From Polynucleobacter sp. UBA962 (GTDB taxonomy: Bacteria; Pseudomonadota; Gammaproteobacteria; Burkholderiales; Burkholderiaceae): a stretch of DNA of 10,232 nt. The DNA lies in contig DBCI01000102.1 in assembly GCA_002292975.1 (NCBI GenBank), positions 236 to 10,467 of the forward strand, given 5' to 3'. The notes beneath the pieces are model-generated. The model did no database searches, was not told the origin of the DNA, and saw only the letters and a list, made by a program, of their open reading frames with translations. This document shows positions 1 through 7,435 of the stretch, in pieces. Every line of letters starts with the position of its first letter. Within the stretch, counting starts at the first letter, position 1. A program made the translations under genes and the position numbers.

Positions 1-789
<789 letters not shown>

Positions 790-790
790 A

Positions 791-1726
791 CTAAGCGTCA
801 AAGAATTGACCTAATTGCAAGCTTAGCGAAGTACTGAGTTCAGCTCCTGATACCTTACTACCTTTTCCTGCTTTCGCTTTTAGGACCTCAATCTGCCCTC
901 CATGGCATGCGACCTTGAACGAATCATTGCTCATCTCAATAATCTCACCAGGCTTACCTTTCACCGATCCAAAGCTTGGGGTGATGTGTTTGCGCACATC
1001 ATAGATTTGTACCTTCTCGCCATTCAAAGCTGTCCAAGCGCCTGGGGCGGGATTACAAGCACGAATGAGGTTATAAATCTGATTGATGTGATTAGACCAG
1101 TGAATCCGTGCCGCTGCCTGATCAAACCACCCTTCGTAATTGGCTTGTGAATCGTCTTGAGCAATCTCTTGATGCTTACCGGCTGCTATCAAATCAGCAG
1201 CCTCAAGCAAAGCCTGAATACCTAATGGAAAAAGATGATTGAAATAAACCTGCCCTAGAGTGTCATCGGGCCCGATGGGAGCCTCTTTTTGCAAAATAAT
1301 TTCGCCCTCATCCAAGCCATCAGAAGGACGAAAAATGGTCAGACCCGTCTTGGTCTCACCCAAAGCAATCGACCATCCAATCGCGCTAGGGCCACGATAC
1401 TTAGGTAACAAAGATGGGTGATACTGAATTGTGCCAAAGCGCGGGATCTTCACTAAATCTTGTGGCACAAATTGCAATACATATGCCATTACGCAAATAT
1501 CTGCCTTGCTGTCACGCATCGCTTGGGCAGCCTCGGGGCCCTTGAGGCTCGGAAATTGCAACATATTAAGGCCGCGAGCTAATGCAGTTTCTTTTAAGAT
1601 CTCGGGTTTAGTGGCCTTTGGATTATCGGGCGGACAAAAAACTGCAACGATCTCATCGCCCCGCTCCAAAAATGCTTCGAGAGCGGCCTTACCAAAATCT
1701 TGACTACCAATTAAAGCGACGCGCAT
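791..1726 (-). CDS. Formyltransferase-fold protein, similar to the hydrolase domain of 10-formyltetrahydrofolate dehydrogenase and to Fmt
   Basis: The 311-residue protein has an N-terminal Rossmann-like formyltransferase domain (about 1-185, opening MRVALIGSQDFG) and a C-terminal OB-like domain (about 205-295), the layout and length of methionyl-tRNA formyltransferase. The active-site loop reads IQYHPSLLPKYRG (100-112), with catalytic His103 and Asp139 (in SDGLDEGEI). Gln101-Tyr102 replaces the Asn-Val of Fmt. The YHPSLLP loop, the NYEGW segment and the NPAPGAW segment instead resemble the N-terminal domain of 10-formyl-THF dehydrogenase (ALDH1L1), whose His106/Asp142 pair corresponds here. 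Expected chemistry is transfer or hydrolysis of a folate-linked formyl group; the real substrate is not known. The ATG is 1 nt after the upstream frc paralogue's TAA, so translation is probably coupled and a role in C1 handling around formyl-CoA or formate is likely. A housekeeping Fmt is less likely because of the loop and context. Confidence 0.85.
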   Translation of the reverse strand: MRVALIGSQDFGKAALEAFLERGDEIVAVFCPPDNPKATKPEILKETALARGLNMLQFPSLKGPEAAQAMRDSKADICVMAYVLQFVPQDLVKIPRFGTIQYHPSLLPKYRGPSAIGWSIALGETKTGLTIFRPSDGLDEGEIILQKEAPIGPDDTLGQVYFNHLFPLGIQALLEAADLIAAGKHQEIAQDDSQANYEGWFDQAAARIHWSNHINQIYNLIRACNPAPGAWTALNGEKVQIYDVRKHITPSFGSVKGKPGEIIEMSNDSFKVACHGGQIEVLKAKAGKGSKVSGAELSTSLSLQLGQFFDA

Positions 1727-1727
1727 A

Positions 1728-2975
1728 TTAGATTACTTTCTTATGACGTAAATCAATCAATTGGTCAGTACTGAACCCCAGCTCTTGCAATATCACATCG
1801 GTATGCTCGCCCAATAATGGTGAACGAGTTACTTCGGTTGGGCTATCGGATAGCTTAATTGGATTACCGACGGTCAGATACTTACCGCGAATAGGATGAT
1901 CTACCTCAACCACGGTACCTGTTGCTCGCAGTGCGGGCTCCTCCGCAATTTCTTTCATGGATAAGATCGGGCCACATGGCACATCGTATTTGTTGAGCAT
2001 ATTCATCACCTCAAACTTGGTTAAGGTCATGGTCCATCTCTCAATTTCAGCAAAAATACCCATTAAACGGGGTAATCGGGCCATTGGTGAGGCATAGTCT
2101 TTATCAGTAATCCAATCTTCACGACCAATCACTTTACAAATTGCCTCCCAAACAGCTGCTTGTACGACAACGTAAATATAGGAATTAGGGTCCGTTTCCC
2201 AGCCTTTGCATTTCAGAATCCAACCCGGTTGCCCGCCACCCGATGCATTTCCGGCACGGGGTACTGCATCACCAAACTTGCCATTAGGAAACTGGGGATA
2301 TTCTTGCATAGTACCGTTACGATCCAGGCGCTGTTGATCACGTAATTTGACACGGCATAGATTTAATACTGCATCTTGCATTGCGGCATCCACCTTCTGA
2401 CCTTTACCAGAATGAGTGCGGTGATATAGCGCGGTCACAATCCCTAAAGCAAGGTGCAGACCTGTACCACTATCCCCAATCTGAGCGCCAGTAACTAATG
2501 GAGGGCCATCATCAAAGCCAGTGGTAGATGCTGAGCCGCCTGCACATTGCGCCACGTTCTCGTACACCTTGCAGTCCTCATAAGGACCAGGACCAAAGCC
2601 TTTAATCGAAGCCATGATCATCCGGGGGTTCAGGGACTGAATATGCTCCCACGTAAATCCCATCCGATCCAAAGCGCCTGGGGCAAAGTTCTCAACTAGT
2701 ACATCGCACTCCTTAATTAAGCGCTCCAAAATATCTTTACCTTCTGGAGTTTTGGTGTTCACCGTAATCGAACGCTTATTGTGGTTCAGCATGGTGAAAT
2801 ACAAACTATCTGCATCTGGAATGTCTTGCAACTGATTGCGAGTGGCATCCCCTTCGCCGGATCGCTCCACCTTAATGACGTCGGCGCCAAACCAAGCTAA
2901 TAACTGTGTACAAGTGGGTCCAGATTGAACGTGGGTGAAATCGAGGATCTTGATCCCCTCAAGTGCTTTTGCCAT
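1728..2975 (-). CDS. Second formyl-CoA transferase paralogue (class III CoA-transferase, CaiB/BaiF family)
   Basis: This 415-residue protein is colinear along its length with the Frc encoded at 3196-4446 and with E. coli YfdW. Class III CoA-transferases work through aspartyl anhydride and aspartyl-CoA intermediates. The nucleophile is Asp168 (in IGDSGTG), with Gln17, Arg38 and Tyr138 also in place. Gln48 matches YfdW rather than Oxalobacter Frc, which has Trp48. Two conserved spots differ: the GFWDGPP segment reads GFDDGPP (Asp155), and the glycine loop reads NASGGGQ (Ser245 for the first Gly). The nearby ALGDSN has become QIGDSG. The gene is intact with an AGGA Shine-Dalgarno 7 nt before its ATG, and a terminator separates it from the other frc. 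It is the first gene of a pair with the formyltransferase. It may be a redundant Frc or use a different acyl-CoA; family assignment is secure, substrate is not. Confidence 0.88.
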   Translation of the reverse strand: MAKALEGIKILDFTHVQSGPTCTQLLAWFGADVIKVERSGEGDATRNQLQDIPDADSLYFTMLNHNKRSITVNTKTPEGKDILERLIKECDVLVENFAPGALDRMGFTWEHIQSLNPRMIMASIKGFGPGPYEDCKVYENVAQCAGGSASTTGFDDGPPLVTGAQIGDSGTGLHLALGIVTALYHRTHSGKGQKVDAAMQDAVLNLCRVKLRDQQRLDRNGTMQEYPQFPNGKFGDAVPRAGNASGGGQPGWILKCKGWETDPNSYIYVVVQAAVWEAICKVIGREDWITDKDYASPMARLPRLMGIFAEIERWTMTLTKFEVMNMLNKYDVPCGPILSMKEIAEEPALRATGTVVEVDHPIRGKYLTVGNPIKLSDSPTEVTRSPLLGEHTDVILQELGFSTDQLIDLRHKKVI

Positions 2976-3008
2976 AAATAAGTCCTAAGAAAAGTATGAA
3001 ATTTTGTT

Positions 3009-3039
3009 GAAAGTCATTTTACCAGCGCTGGTATTGACT
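3009..3039 (-). promoter_or_regulatory. Candidate promoter with palindromic operator for the frc-paralogue/formyltransferase pair
   Basis: On the minus strand TGG-TAAAAT (TAAAAT at 3016-3021) fits an extended -10 element, 5 of 6 to consensus, with no good -35. A 14-bp perfect palindrome, TACCAGCGCTGGTA (3020-3033), covers the end of this -10 and the bases just upstream. Outer arms AGTCA (3012-3016) and TGACT (3035-3039) extend the symmetry imperfectly. The predicted transcript start near 3009 gives a leader of about 33 nt before the ATG at 2975. Placement suggests a repressor site, binder unknown. The rest of the 220-bp gap (2976-3195) holds the terminator at 3137-3166 and nothing else I recognise. 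Confidence 0.45.
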
Positions 3040-3136
3040 GAATTGGGCTGCTGAGCCAGATTTAACCATGAGGCTAGAATCGAGACGGGCTATGAAATTC
3101 TGCCAGTCTGCCCTCTTATCTGTCTGAATGATGGTC

Positions 3137-3166
3137 AAAAAAATGGCGCCTGATAAAGGCGCCATT
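3137..3166 (-). terminator. Rho-independent terminator after frc
   Basis: The arms AATGGCGCC (3142-3150) and GGCGCCATT (3158-3166) form a perfect 9-bp stem with a 7-nt loop. In the minus-strand transcript the stem is followed directly by a run of seven U (A run at 3137-3143). It starts 30 nt after the frc stop codon. This splits the oxalate cluster into an oxc-frc unit and a downstream frc-paralogue/formyltransferase unit, at least partly. Confidence 0.9.
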
Positions 3167-3195
3167 CTTAGACAGCTGGAATAAGGCTTATTGAA

Positions 3196-4446
3196 TTACA
3201 CAGCCTTAGCAGTATGCAAATTGGCAATTTGCTCCTTGGAGTATCCCAAATCGGCCAAGACCTCATCGGTGTGCTCACCCAATACTGGGGAAGGTTTTAC
3301 TTCCACTTTCAAGTCAGAGAACTTAATTGGGCTACCAATGGTTAGGTACTTACCGCGCACCTTGTGGTCAACTTCCACAATCGAGCCGCTCTCACGAAGG
3401 TCAGGAGACTCCGCAAGTTCTTTCATCGACAACACTGGTGCACATGGAATATCAAACTTACGCAAAATATCCACTGCTTCATATTTAGTTTTATCTTTTA
3501 ACCAGTCTTCAATGGTTGCAAAAATATCAAAAATCTTATCCTGACGAGCCTGTGCAGTCATATATGCTGGATCGGTTGCCCACTCTGGTTTGCCAAGCGC
3601 TTTGGTAATTGGCTCCCATGCATGGCCTTGAATGGTGAAATAAATATAGGCATTGGGATCCGTTTCCCAGCCTTTGCACTTTAAGACCCAGCCTGGCTGT
3701 CCACCACCACCGGCATTGCCACCGCGAGGTACAACATCACTGAACTTACCATGGGGATATTGTGGATACTCTTCAAGATAACCAATCCGATCTAAGCGCT
3801 GTTGATCACGCAACTTCACGCGGCAGAGGTTCAATACAGCATCTTGCATCGAGCAAGCAACCTTTTGACCTTTACCGGTCTTCTGACGGTGCATCAATGC
3901 GGTCAAAATACCAATCGCTAAGTGCATACCTGTATTGCTATCGCCCAAAGCAGCAGCGGAAACAGTTGGGGGGCCATCCCAGAAACCAGTGGTTGAGGCA
4001 GCACCACCAGCGCACTGAGCTACGTTCTCATAAACCTTGAGATCTTCATACGAGTGACCGTCTGAGAATCCCTTAACGGAGGCCAAAATCATTTTGGGGT
4101 TCAGTTCCATAATGCGATCCCATGAGAACCCCATGCGATCTAAGGCGCCTGGGCCAAAGTTTTCCACCATCACATCAGATACTTTAATTAACTTTTCTAG
4201 TACCTCTTTACCCTCAGCCGTTTTGGTATCCAGCGTTAAAGAACGCTTATTACCGTTGAGCATGGTGAAGTACAAAGCATCTGCATCTGGAATGTCGCGT
4301 AATTGACTACGAGTCACGTCGCCAGATCCTGGGCGCTCTACTTTAATAACATCCGCACCATAAAAACCGAGTAATTGGGTGCAAGCAGGTCCAGCTTGTA
4401 CGTGGGTGAAATCGATAATGCGAATTCCGTCTAGTGGTTTAGTCAT
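3196..4446 (-). CDS. frc: Formyl-CoA:oxalate CoA-transferase
   Basis: Frc transfers CoA from formyl-CoA to oxalate, giving oxalyl-CoA and formate, the activating step of oxalate breakdown in the cytoplasm. At 416 residues it has the length of E. coli YfdW and is closely similar from end to end. Seen in the sequence: FTHVQAGP (13-20, Gln17), Arg38, Gln48 as in YfdW, Tyr139 in KVYENVAQ, nucleophile Asp169 in ALGDSNTG, the tetraglycine loop NAGGGGQ (Gly246-249) that covers the active site during catalysis, GFWDGPP (155-161), and the family stretch around [19 protein letters not shown] (201-219). The native enzyme is an interlocked dimer in this family. A strong Shine-Dalgarno, AAAGGAG, lies 7 nt before the ATG. 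The gene follows oxc by 37 bp with no terminator between, so the two are co-transcribed, and it is followed by a strong terminator. Function is secure. Confidence 0.95.
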   Translation of the reverse strand: MTKPLDGIRIIDFTHVQAGPACTQLLGFYGADVIKVERPGSGDVTRSQLRDIPDADALYFTMLNGNKRSLTLDTKTAEGKEVLEKLIKVSDVMVENFGPGALDRMGFSWDRIMELNPKMILASVKGFSDGHSYEDLKVYENVAQCAGGAASTTGFWDGPPTVSAAALGDSNTGMHLAIGILTALMHRQKTGKGQKVACSMQDAVLNLCRVKLRDQQRLDRIGYLEEYPQYPHGKFSDVVPRGGNAGGGGQPGWVLKCKGWETDPNAYIYFTIQGHAWEPITKALGKPEWATDPAYMTAQARQDKIFDIFATIEDWLKDKTKYEAVDILRKFDIPCAPVLSMKELAESPDLRESGSIVEVDHKVRGKYLTIGSPIKFSDLKVEVKPSPVLGEHTDEVLADLGYSKEQIANLHTAKAV

Positions 4447-4483
4447 CTTGAATCTCCTTTGGACTCTATATCAATTAATTAGA

Positions 4484-6256
4484 TTACTTCTTTGATGCTG
4501 TCGATGCTGGATTGAGATTGGTCAAACGGCCGCTCTCGGTTCCAGCGGTTTCATCAATCACCGCATTGATTACCGTTGGCTTGCCAGAAGCTAACGATTG
4601 GCTCAATGCATTCATCAGCTCTTGTGGGGTGGTTGCATTAAAACCAATGCCACCAAAAGCCTCCATCATCTTGTCGTAACGAGCGTTTTTCACAAATACT
4701 GTGGGCGCCACATCAGTACCGCCAGTTGGGTTCACATCGGTACCGCGGTATACGCCATTGTTATTGAAAACTACTGTAATAATTGGGAGGTTGTAACGGC
4801 AAATGGTTTCAAGTTCCATGCCACTAAAGCCAAAGGCGCTATCGCCCTCTATGGCAATCACAGGCTGCTTACTCACTACTGCAGCACCGATGGCGTAGCC
4901 CATACCAATCCCCATAATGCCCCAAGTACCTGAGTCAAAGCGCTTGCGGGGCTTATACATATTGACGATGCTACGAGCGTAGTCCAGAGTATTGGCGCCT
5001 TCGTTAACAATGTTCACATCAGGATTGGCTTTCACCACATCCCGAATAACGCGTAAGGCACTATGAAAGTTCATCGGGGATGGGTTTTTAGAAAGGCTTT
5101 CCTCCATCTTCGCAATGTTTTTATCGCTCTTTTCTTTAATTGCGCTAAGCCATTCTTGACTTGGTTTAGGAACGCTGGCAATTTGCTTCAAAAGCTCGTT
5201 TACACAAGAACCAACGTCTCCAATGACAGGCGCAGCAATCGGTACGTTGCTATCAATCTCAGTAGGCGCAATATCAATTTGGATAAATTTCTTCAAATGG
5301 TTGCCCCAGGTCTTGCCTTTGCCATGGGCCAAGAGCCAGTTCAAGCGAGCGCCAACCAGCATAACGGTATCTGCTTCTGCTAATACGAATGAGCGGGCAG
5401 CAGATGCACATTGCGGATGGGTATCGGGTAATAATCCTTTGGCCATCGACATGGGCAGATAGGGAATGCCAGACTTCTCTACCAAATCTTTAATCTCCTG
5501 ATCGGCTTGAGCATATGCCGCACCTTTACCCAGAAGTATTAATGGACGCTTGGCTGATTTCAATACATCAATAGCGCGCTTTACCGCATCGGGCGCTGGG
5601 ATTTGTTTTGGTGCCGCATCAATCACACGAAACAGCGACTCTTTACCCTTTTGGGCAGGGATACTTTGTCCCAAGAGTTGCGCGGGGAGATCTAAATAAA
5701 CACCGCCTGGCCGACCCGATACCGCTGCACGAATAGCGCGTGCCACACCAATCGCAATATCTTCTGCTTTGTTGATTCGGTAGGACGCTTTAGCATAAGG
5801 TTTTGCTGCATTTAGCTGATCCATCTCTTCGTAATCACCCTGCTGTAAATCAACGATCTCGCGTTCACTAGAGCCTGAGATCAAAATCATGGGGAAGCAA
5901 TTAGTGGTGGCATTAGCCAGGGCGGTTAAACCATTCAAAAATCCTGGGGCAGAAACCGTCAAGCAGATACCAGGCTTCTGGGTCATGTAACCAGCAATTG
6001 CTGCGGCATTACCTGCGTGCTGCTCATGACGAAATCCAATAAAGCGCATTCCCTCTGCTTGCGCTAAGCGTGCAAGATCGGTAATCGGAATACCAACCAA
6101 ACCGAAGATAGTGTCAATATCATTTGCTTTCAGAGCATCAATAACTAAATGGAAACCATCCGTGACTGGGCTCTCTTCTGCCGCAGTATTTTCAGAATGC
6201 TCTTTTGTTGCTGTCAACATAATGCTGTCTCTCTCATTGGGATTGGCGGTTTTCAA
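4484..6256 (-). CDS. oxc: Oxalyl-CoA decarboxylase (thiamine diphosphate enzyme)
   Basis: Oxc decarboxylates oxalyl-CoA to formyl-CoA and CO2, regenerating the CoA donor used by Frc. The protein has the three-domain ThDP-enzyme layout: PYR domain (about 32-195), central domain (about 220-355) and PP domain (about 395-570). Glu78 (in RHEQHAG) is the cofactor-activating glutamate. Tyr142-Glu143 (QGDYEE), Tyr503 (NGVYRG), Ser575 and Arg577 (TESGR) match the active-site residues Tyr120, Glu121, Tyr483, Ser553 and Arg555 of Oxalobacter Oxc at near-constant offset. The Mg-ThDP motif runs from GDSAFGF (471-477) to FNNNG (497-501). Length is 590 aa from a TTG start at 6256, which has an excellent Shine-Dalgarno, or 578 aa from the ATG at 6220, which has only a weak GAGAGA; Oxalobacter Oxc has 568. 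I chose TTG on the Shine-Dalgarno. First gene of the oxc-frc unit; function secure, start uncertain. Confidence 0.95.
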   Translation of the reverse strand: MKTANPNERDSIMLTATKEHSENTAAEESPVTDGFHLVIDALKANDIDTIFGLVGIPITDLARLAQAEGMRFIGFRHEQHAGNAAAIAGYMTQKPGICLTVSAPGFLNGLTALANATTNCFPMILISGSSEREIVDLQQGDYEEMDQLNAAKPYAKASYRINKAEDIAIGVARAIRAAVSGRPGGVYLDLPAQLLGQSIPAQKGKESLFRVIDAAPKQIPAPDAVKRAIDVLKSAKRPLILLGKGAAYAQADQEIKDLVEKSGIPYLPMSMAKGLLPDTHPQCASAARSFVLAEADTVMLVGARLNWLLAHGKGKTWGNHLKKFIQIDIAPTEIDSNVPIAAPVIGDVGSCVNELLKQIASVPKPSQEWLSAIKEKSDKNIAKMEESLSKNPSPMNFHSALRVIRDVVKANPDVNIVNEGANTLDYARSIVNMYKPRKRFDSGTWGIMGIGMGYAIGAAVVSKQPVIAIEGDSAFGFSGMELETICRYNLPIITVVFNNNGVYRGTDVNPTGGTDVAPTVFVKNARYDKMMEAFGGIGFNATTPQELMNALSQSLASGKPTVINAVIDETAGTESGRLTNLNPASTASKK

Positions 6257-6262
6257 CGTTGT

Positions 6263-6268
6263 CTCCTT
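6263..6268 (-). promoter_or_regulatory. Shine-Dalgarno that favours the TTG start of oxc
   Basis: The minus strand reads AAGGAG, then ACAACG (6 nt), then TTG, an optimal arrangement. The in-frame ATG 36 nt downstream (6220) is preceded only by GAGAGAGACAGCATT. The SD also lies in a short CCTT-TTC-AAGG self-complementary stretch (6265-6275), a weak hairpin at best. Confidence 0.7.
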
Positions 6269-6276
6269 GAAAAGGG

Positions 6277-6295
6277 GTCTCAGTTGAGCTGAGAC
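6277..6295 (-). promoter_or_regulatory. Perfect stem-loop or dyad at the 5' end of the oxc leader
   Basis: GTCTCAG and CTGAGAC form a 7-bp perfect inverted repeat around a 5-nt centre. It spans the transcript start predicted from the upstream dyad (about 6291) and ends 8 bp before the Shine-Dalgarno. It could be a 5' mRNA stabilising hairpin or a second protein-binding site. There is no U-run, so it is not a terminator. Confidence 0.5.
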
Positions 6296-6297
6296 GA

Positions 6298-6340
6298 ATC
6301 TTAGGTCTGCGGGGATGGATCAGCATTGACTTTCGTCAAT
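6298..6340 (-). promoter_or_regulatory. Candidate oxc promoter with an FNR/Crp-type activator site
   Basis: The 16-bp sequence ATTGAC-TTTC-GTCAAT (6325-6340) is a perfect inverted repeat with 5-bp TTGAC half-sites and an N4 centre, the geometry of FNR/FixK-type sites (TTGAT-N4-ATCAA). A -10-like TAAGAT (minus strand, 6298-6303; 4 of 6) lies downstream with no credible -35. If transcription starts about 7 nt after the -10, near 6291, the dyad centre falls at about -41.5, the standard position of a class II activator site. The Crp/Fnr-family gene just upstream is the obvious candidate binder. Confidence 0.7.
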
Positions 6341-6363
6341 TTCCCCTAAAATCCAATAAATAC

Positions 6364-6393
6364 TTAGGGTTAGAGTGTATTCTAAATCCCTAA
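6364..6393. repeat. Interrupted inverted repeat between the regulator gene and oxc
   Basis: TTAGGG (6364-6369) and TTAGA (6370-6374) pair with TCTAA (6381-6385) and CCCTAA (6388-6393), with a 6-nt loop and a 2-nt bulge. It starts 13 bp beyond the regulator's stop codon. CCCTAAAA occurs here (6388-6395) and again at 6344-6351, 44 bp away. It may act as a weak terminator for the regulator gene, but no U-run follows directly, or as a further operator. Confidence 0.4.
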
Positions 6394-6405
6394 AACTCTG
6401 ATGAC

Positions 6406-7023
6406 TTATATAAATAGCTCTTTATGCTTAGTCTTTAGCCTACTAAGGGTTTCTGGGGAGAGATTGAGATATGCTGCCAGCTCTTTCTTGGGTAGGACCT
6501 CAAACAGGTTTTCGTACTTACGTAAGAATCGCTCTACTCGTCCTGGGGCATCCAGCATATGCAAGGTGATGGTGTGCGCCATGATTTCGCTCATTAAACG
6601 CATTACCTCGAACTCAAAACTTTCTTTTAATTTGGGGTGGGCATCCAAAAACTCAGCCCATTTTTTTAGTGGCATCCGTGCAACCCGAGCTTTGGTCACT
6701 GAGGCAATGCTATAGGGTGCTGAGCGTTGCAAGCGCCATGCGGCATAACTCGTTTCAATATCTTTCTCAATCGCAAAACGGAGAATCATCTCCTTGGCAT
6801 CGGCACTAGATACAATCCGCTTCAGAATTCCATCCAGCACAAAGTATTGCTCCATCTGATAGCTGCCTTGACGTAGCAAAATCTCGGACTTCTTCAGATC
6901 CGAGATCTCTAGAGAACTTTCTAATTCGGTCATGCTGCTTTGATCTAAGCTTTGCAAAACAGTGTTTTGGCTTAGCTGCAAGCGAATCAGATTCTTTTCG
7001 GGATGTTTATCTAATATGGTCAT
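6406..7023 (-). CDS. Crp/Fnr-family transcriptional regulator, probable activator of the oxalate genes
   Basis: This 205-residue protein has a cNMP-binding-like beta-barrel (about 20-115), a dimerisation helix (about 120-160) and a C-terminal winged helix-turn-helix (about 177-198: LPKKELAAYLNLSPETLSRL). The recognition helix carries Glu191, Ser194 and Arg195 in an ETLSR segment, the same E-x-x-S-R arrangement FNR uses to read TTGA half-sites, whereas CRP has RETVGR. The cAMP signature GE-x-PRxA is absent, so cAMP is unlikely to be the ligand. There is no cysteine at all, which rules out an FNR-type iron-sulfur cluster. The chain stops soon after the recognition helix, so the wing is short. 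The gene lies upstream of oxc on the same strand with a dyad of matching type between them. Its effector might be oxalate-derived, but that is inference. Confidence 0.88.
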   Translation of the reverse strand: MTILDKHPEKNLIRLQLSQNTVLQSLDQSSMTELESSLEISDLKKSEILLRQGSYQMEQYFVLDGILKRIVSSADAKEMILRFAIEKDIETSYAAWRLQRSAPYSIASVTKARVARMPLKKWAEFLDAHPKLKESFEFEVMRLMSEIMAHTITLHMLDAPGRVERFLRKYENLFEVLPKKELAAYLNLSPETLSRLKTKHKELFI

Positions 7024-7048
7024 GAATCTCTATCTACCTTAACCTTTC

Positions 7049-7094
7049 ATTGTAAGCCTTTAAATAATAGGTAGAGCCCTATGAGCAAATAGGG
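7049..7094 (-). promoter_or_regulatory. Candidate promoter of the regulator gene and a shared dyad
   Basis: On the minus strand TACAAT (7049-7054) is a 5-of-6 match to a -10 element, 25 bp before the ATG at 7023, with no good -35. About 43 bp upstream of the expected start is the perfect inverted repeat CCCTAT-GAGCAA-ATAGGG (7077-7094). That dyad also sits immediately upstream of the plus-strand -10 of the riboswitch transcript, so one bound protein could affect both directions. The binder is unknown. Confidence 0.35.
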
Positions 7095-7100
7095 TAATAT
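7095..7100 (+). promoter_or_regulatory. Candidate -10 element of the riboswitch-btuB transcript
   Basis: TAATAT matches the -10 consensus at 4 of 6 bases and precedes the first conserved riboswitch bases by the right distance, putting the start near 7106. The 17-bp spacing position (7072-7077, TAGAGC) is a poor -35, and the dyad at 7077-7094 fills the spacer. Assigned mainly by position. Confidence 0.4.
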
Positions 7101-7103
7101 TGA

Positions 7104-7283
7104 TTGGTCGTGGTGCCCCAGTGCTTAGCATTGGAGTTAAACGGGAAACACTATCCAAACGTGTGCTGCCCCCGCAACGGTAAGTGAATGTGCCAATACA
7201 TCGGTACTTAGGTTTGATAAGCCACTGTGTAGTCAACATGGGAAGGCTAAACCCCAAAGTTCACCAGCCCGGATACCGGCCAA
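7104..7283 (+). ncRNA. Cobalamin (adenosylcobalamin-type) riboswitch
   Basis: The conserved elements of the class appear in order: GGTGCC (7112-7117), GGAGTTAAACGGGAA (7132-7146), the CCCCGCAACGGTAA core (7170-7183), GCCACTG (7221-7227), GGGAAGG (7240-7246), and the B12 box AGCCCGGATACCGGCC (7266-7281). These riboswitches lower expression when B12 is abundant. It lies in the leader of a btuB-type receptor gene, which fits. Outer limits are approximate because the closing stem was assigned by eye. The 150 bp between it and the ATG hold the expression platform. Confidence 0.95.
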
Positions 7284-7365
7284 GACAGGTGGAATTTCGC
7301 GGACGGGGACCTTCGCGCGCCGAGGAAAGCGCTCGTTCTATACCTGCGCCTAATTGACGCACTGA

Positions 7366-7429
7366 TCCCTATCTACGATTTCTGTATCGCTCGCTAACGG
7401 GGAGGTTGGCAAGCATTACAACGTAGGGA
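7366..7429 (+). promoter_or_regulatory. Probable SD-sequestering hairpin (riboswitch expression platform)
   Basis: TCCCTA (7366-7371) pairs perfectly with TAGGGA (7424-7429). After a 4-nt bulge, CG (7376-7377) pairs with CG (7422-7423). The right arm contains the AGGGA Shine-Dalgarno of the receptor gene, 6 nt before its ATG at 7436. No U-run terminator exists between 7284 and 7435, so control of translation is more likely than attenuation. The pairing partner that would release this stem was not found by eye. Confidence 0.5.
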
Positions 7430-7435
7430 ATCATC

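Noticed and set aside
3191..3544. 117-codon plus-strand frame antisense to frc, with other long antisense frames at 4598-4933 and 5063-5383
   Set aside because: They lie wholly opposite conserved frc and oxc coding sequence, have no recognisable motifs and look like shadow frames.
1728..4446. Tandem frc genes as a recent duplication
   Set aside because: The two proteins are colinear but differ at many positions, including loop residues, and the spacer has no matching flanks, so the duplication is old or the copies were acquired separately.
6364..6393. Inverted repeat as a strong rho-independent terminator of the regulator gene
   Set aside because: The stem is AT-rich with a bulge, and no U-run follows it in the minus-strand direction, so it is listed only as a repeat.
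7060..7257. 65-codon open frame on the minus strand across the btuB leader
   Set aside because: It is antisense to the cobalamin riboswitch, has no family features, and is explained by the structured RNA.
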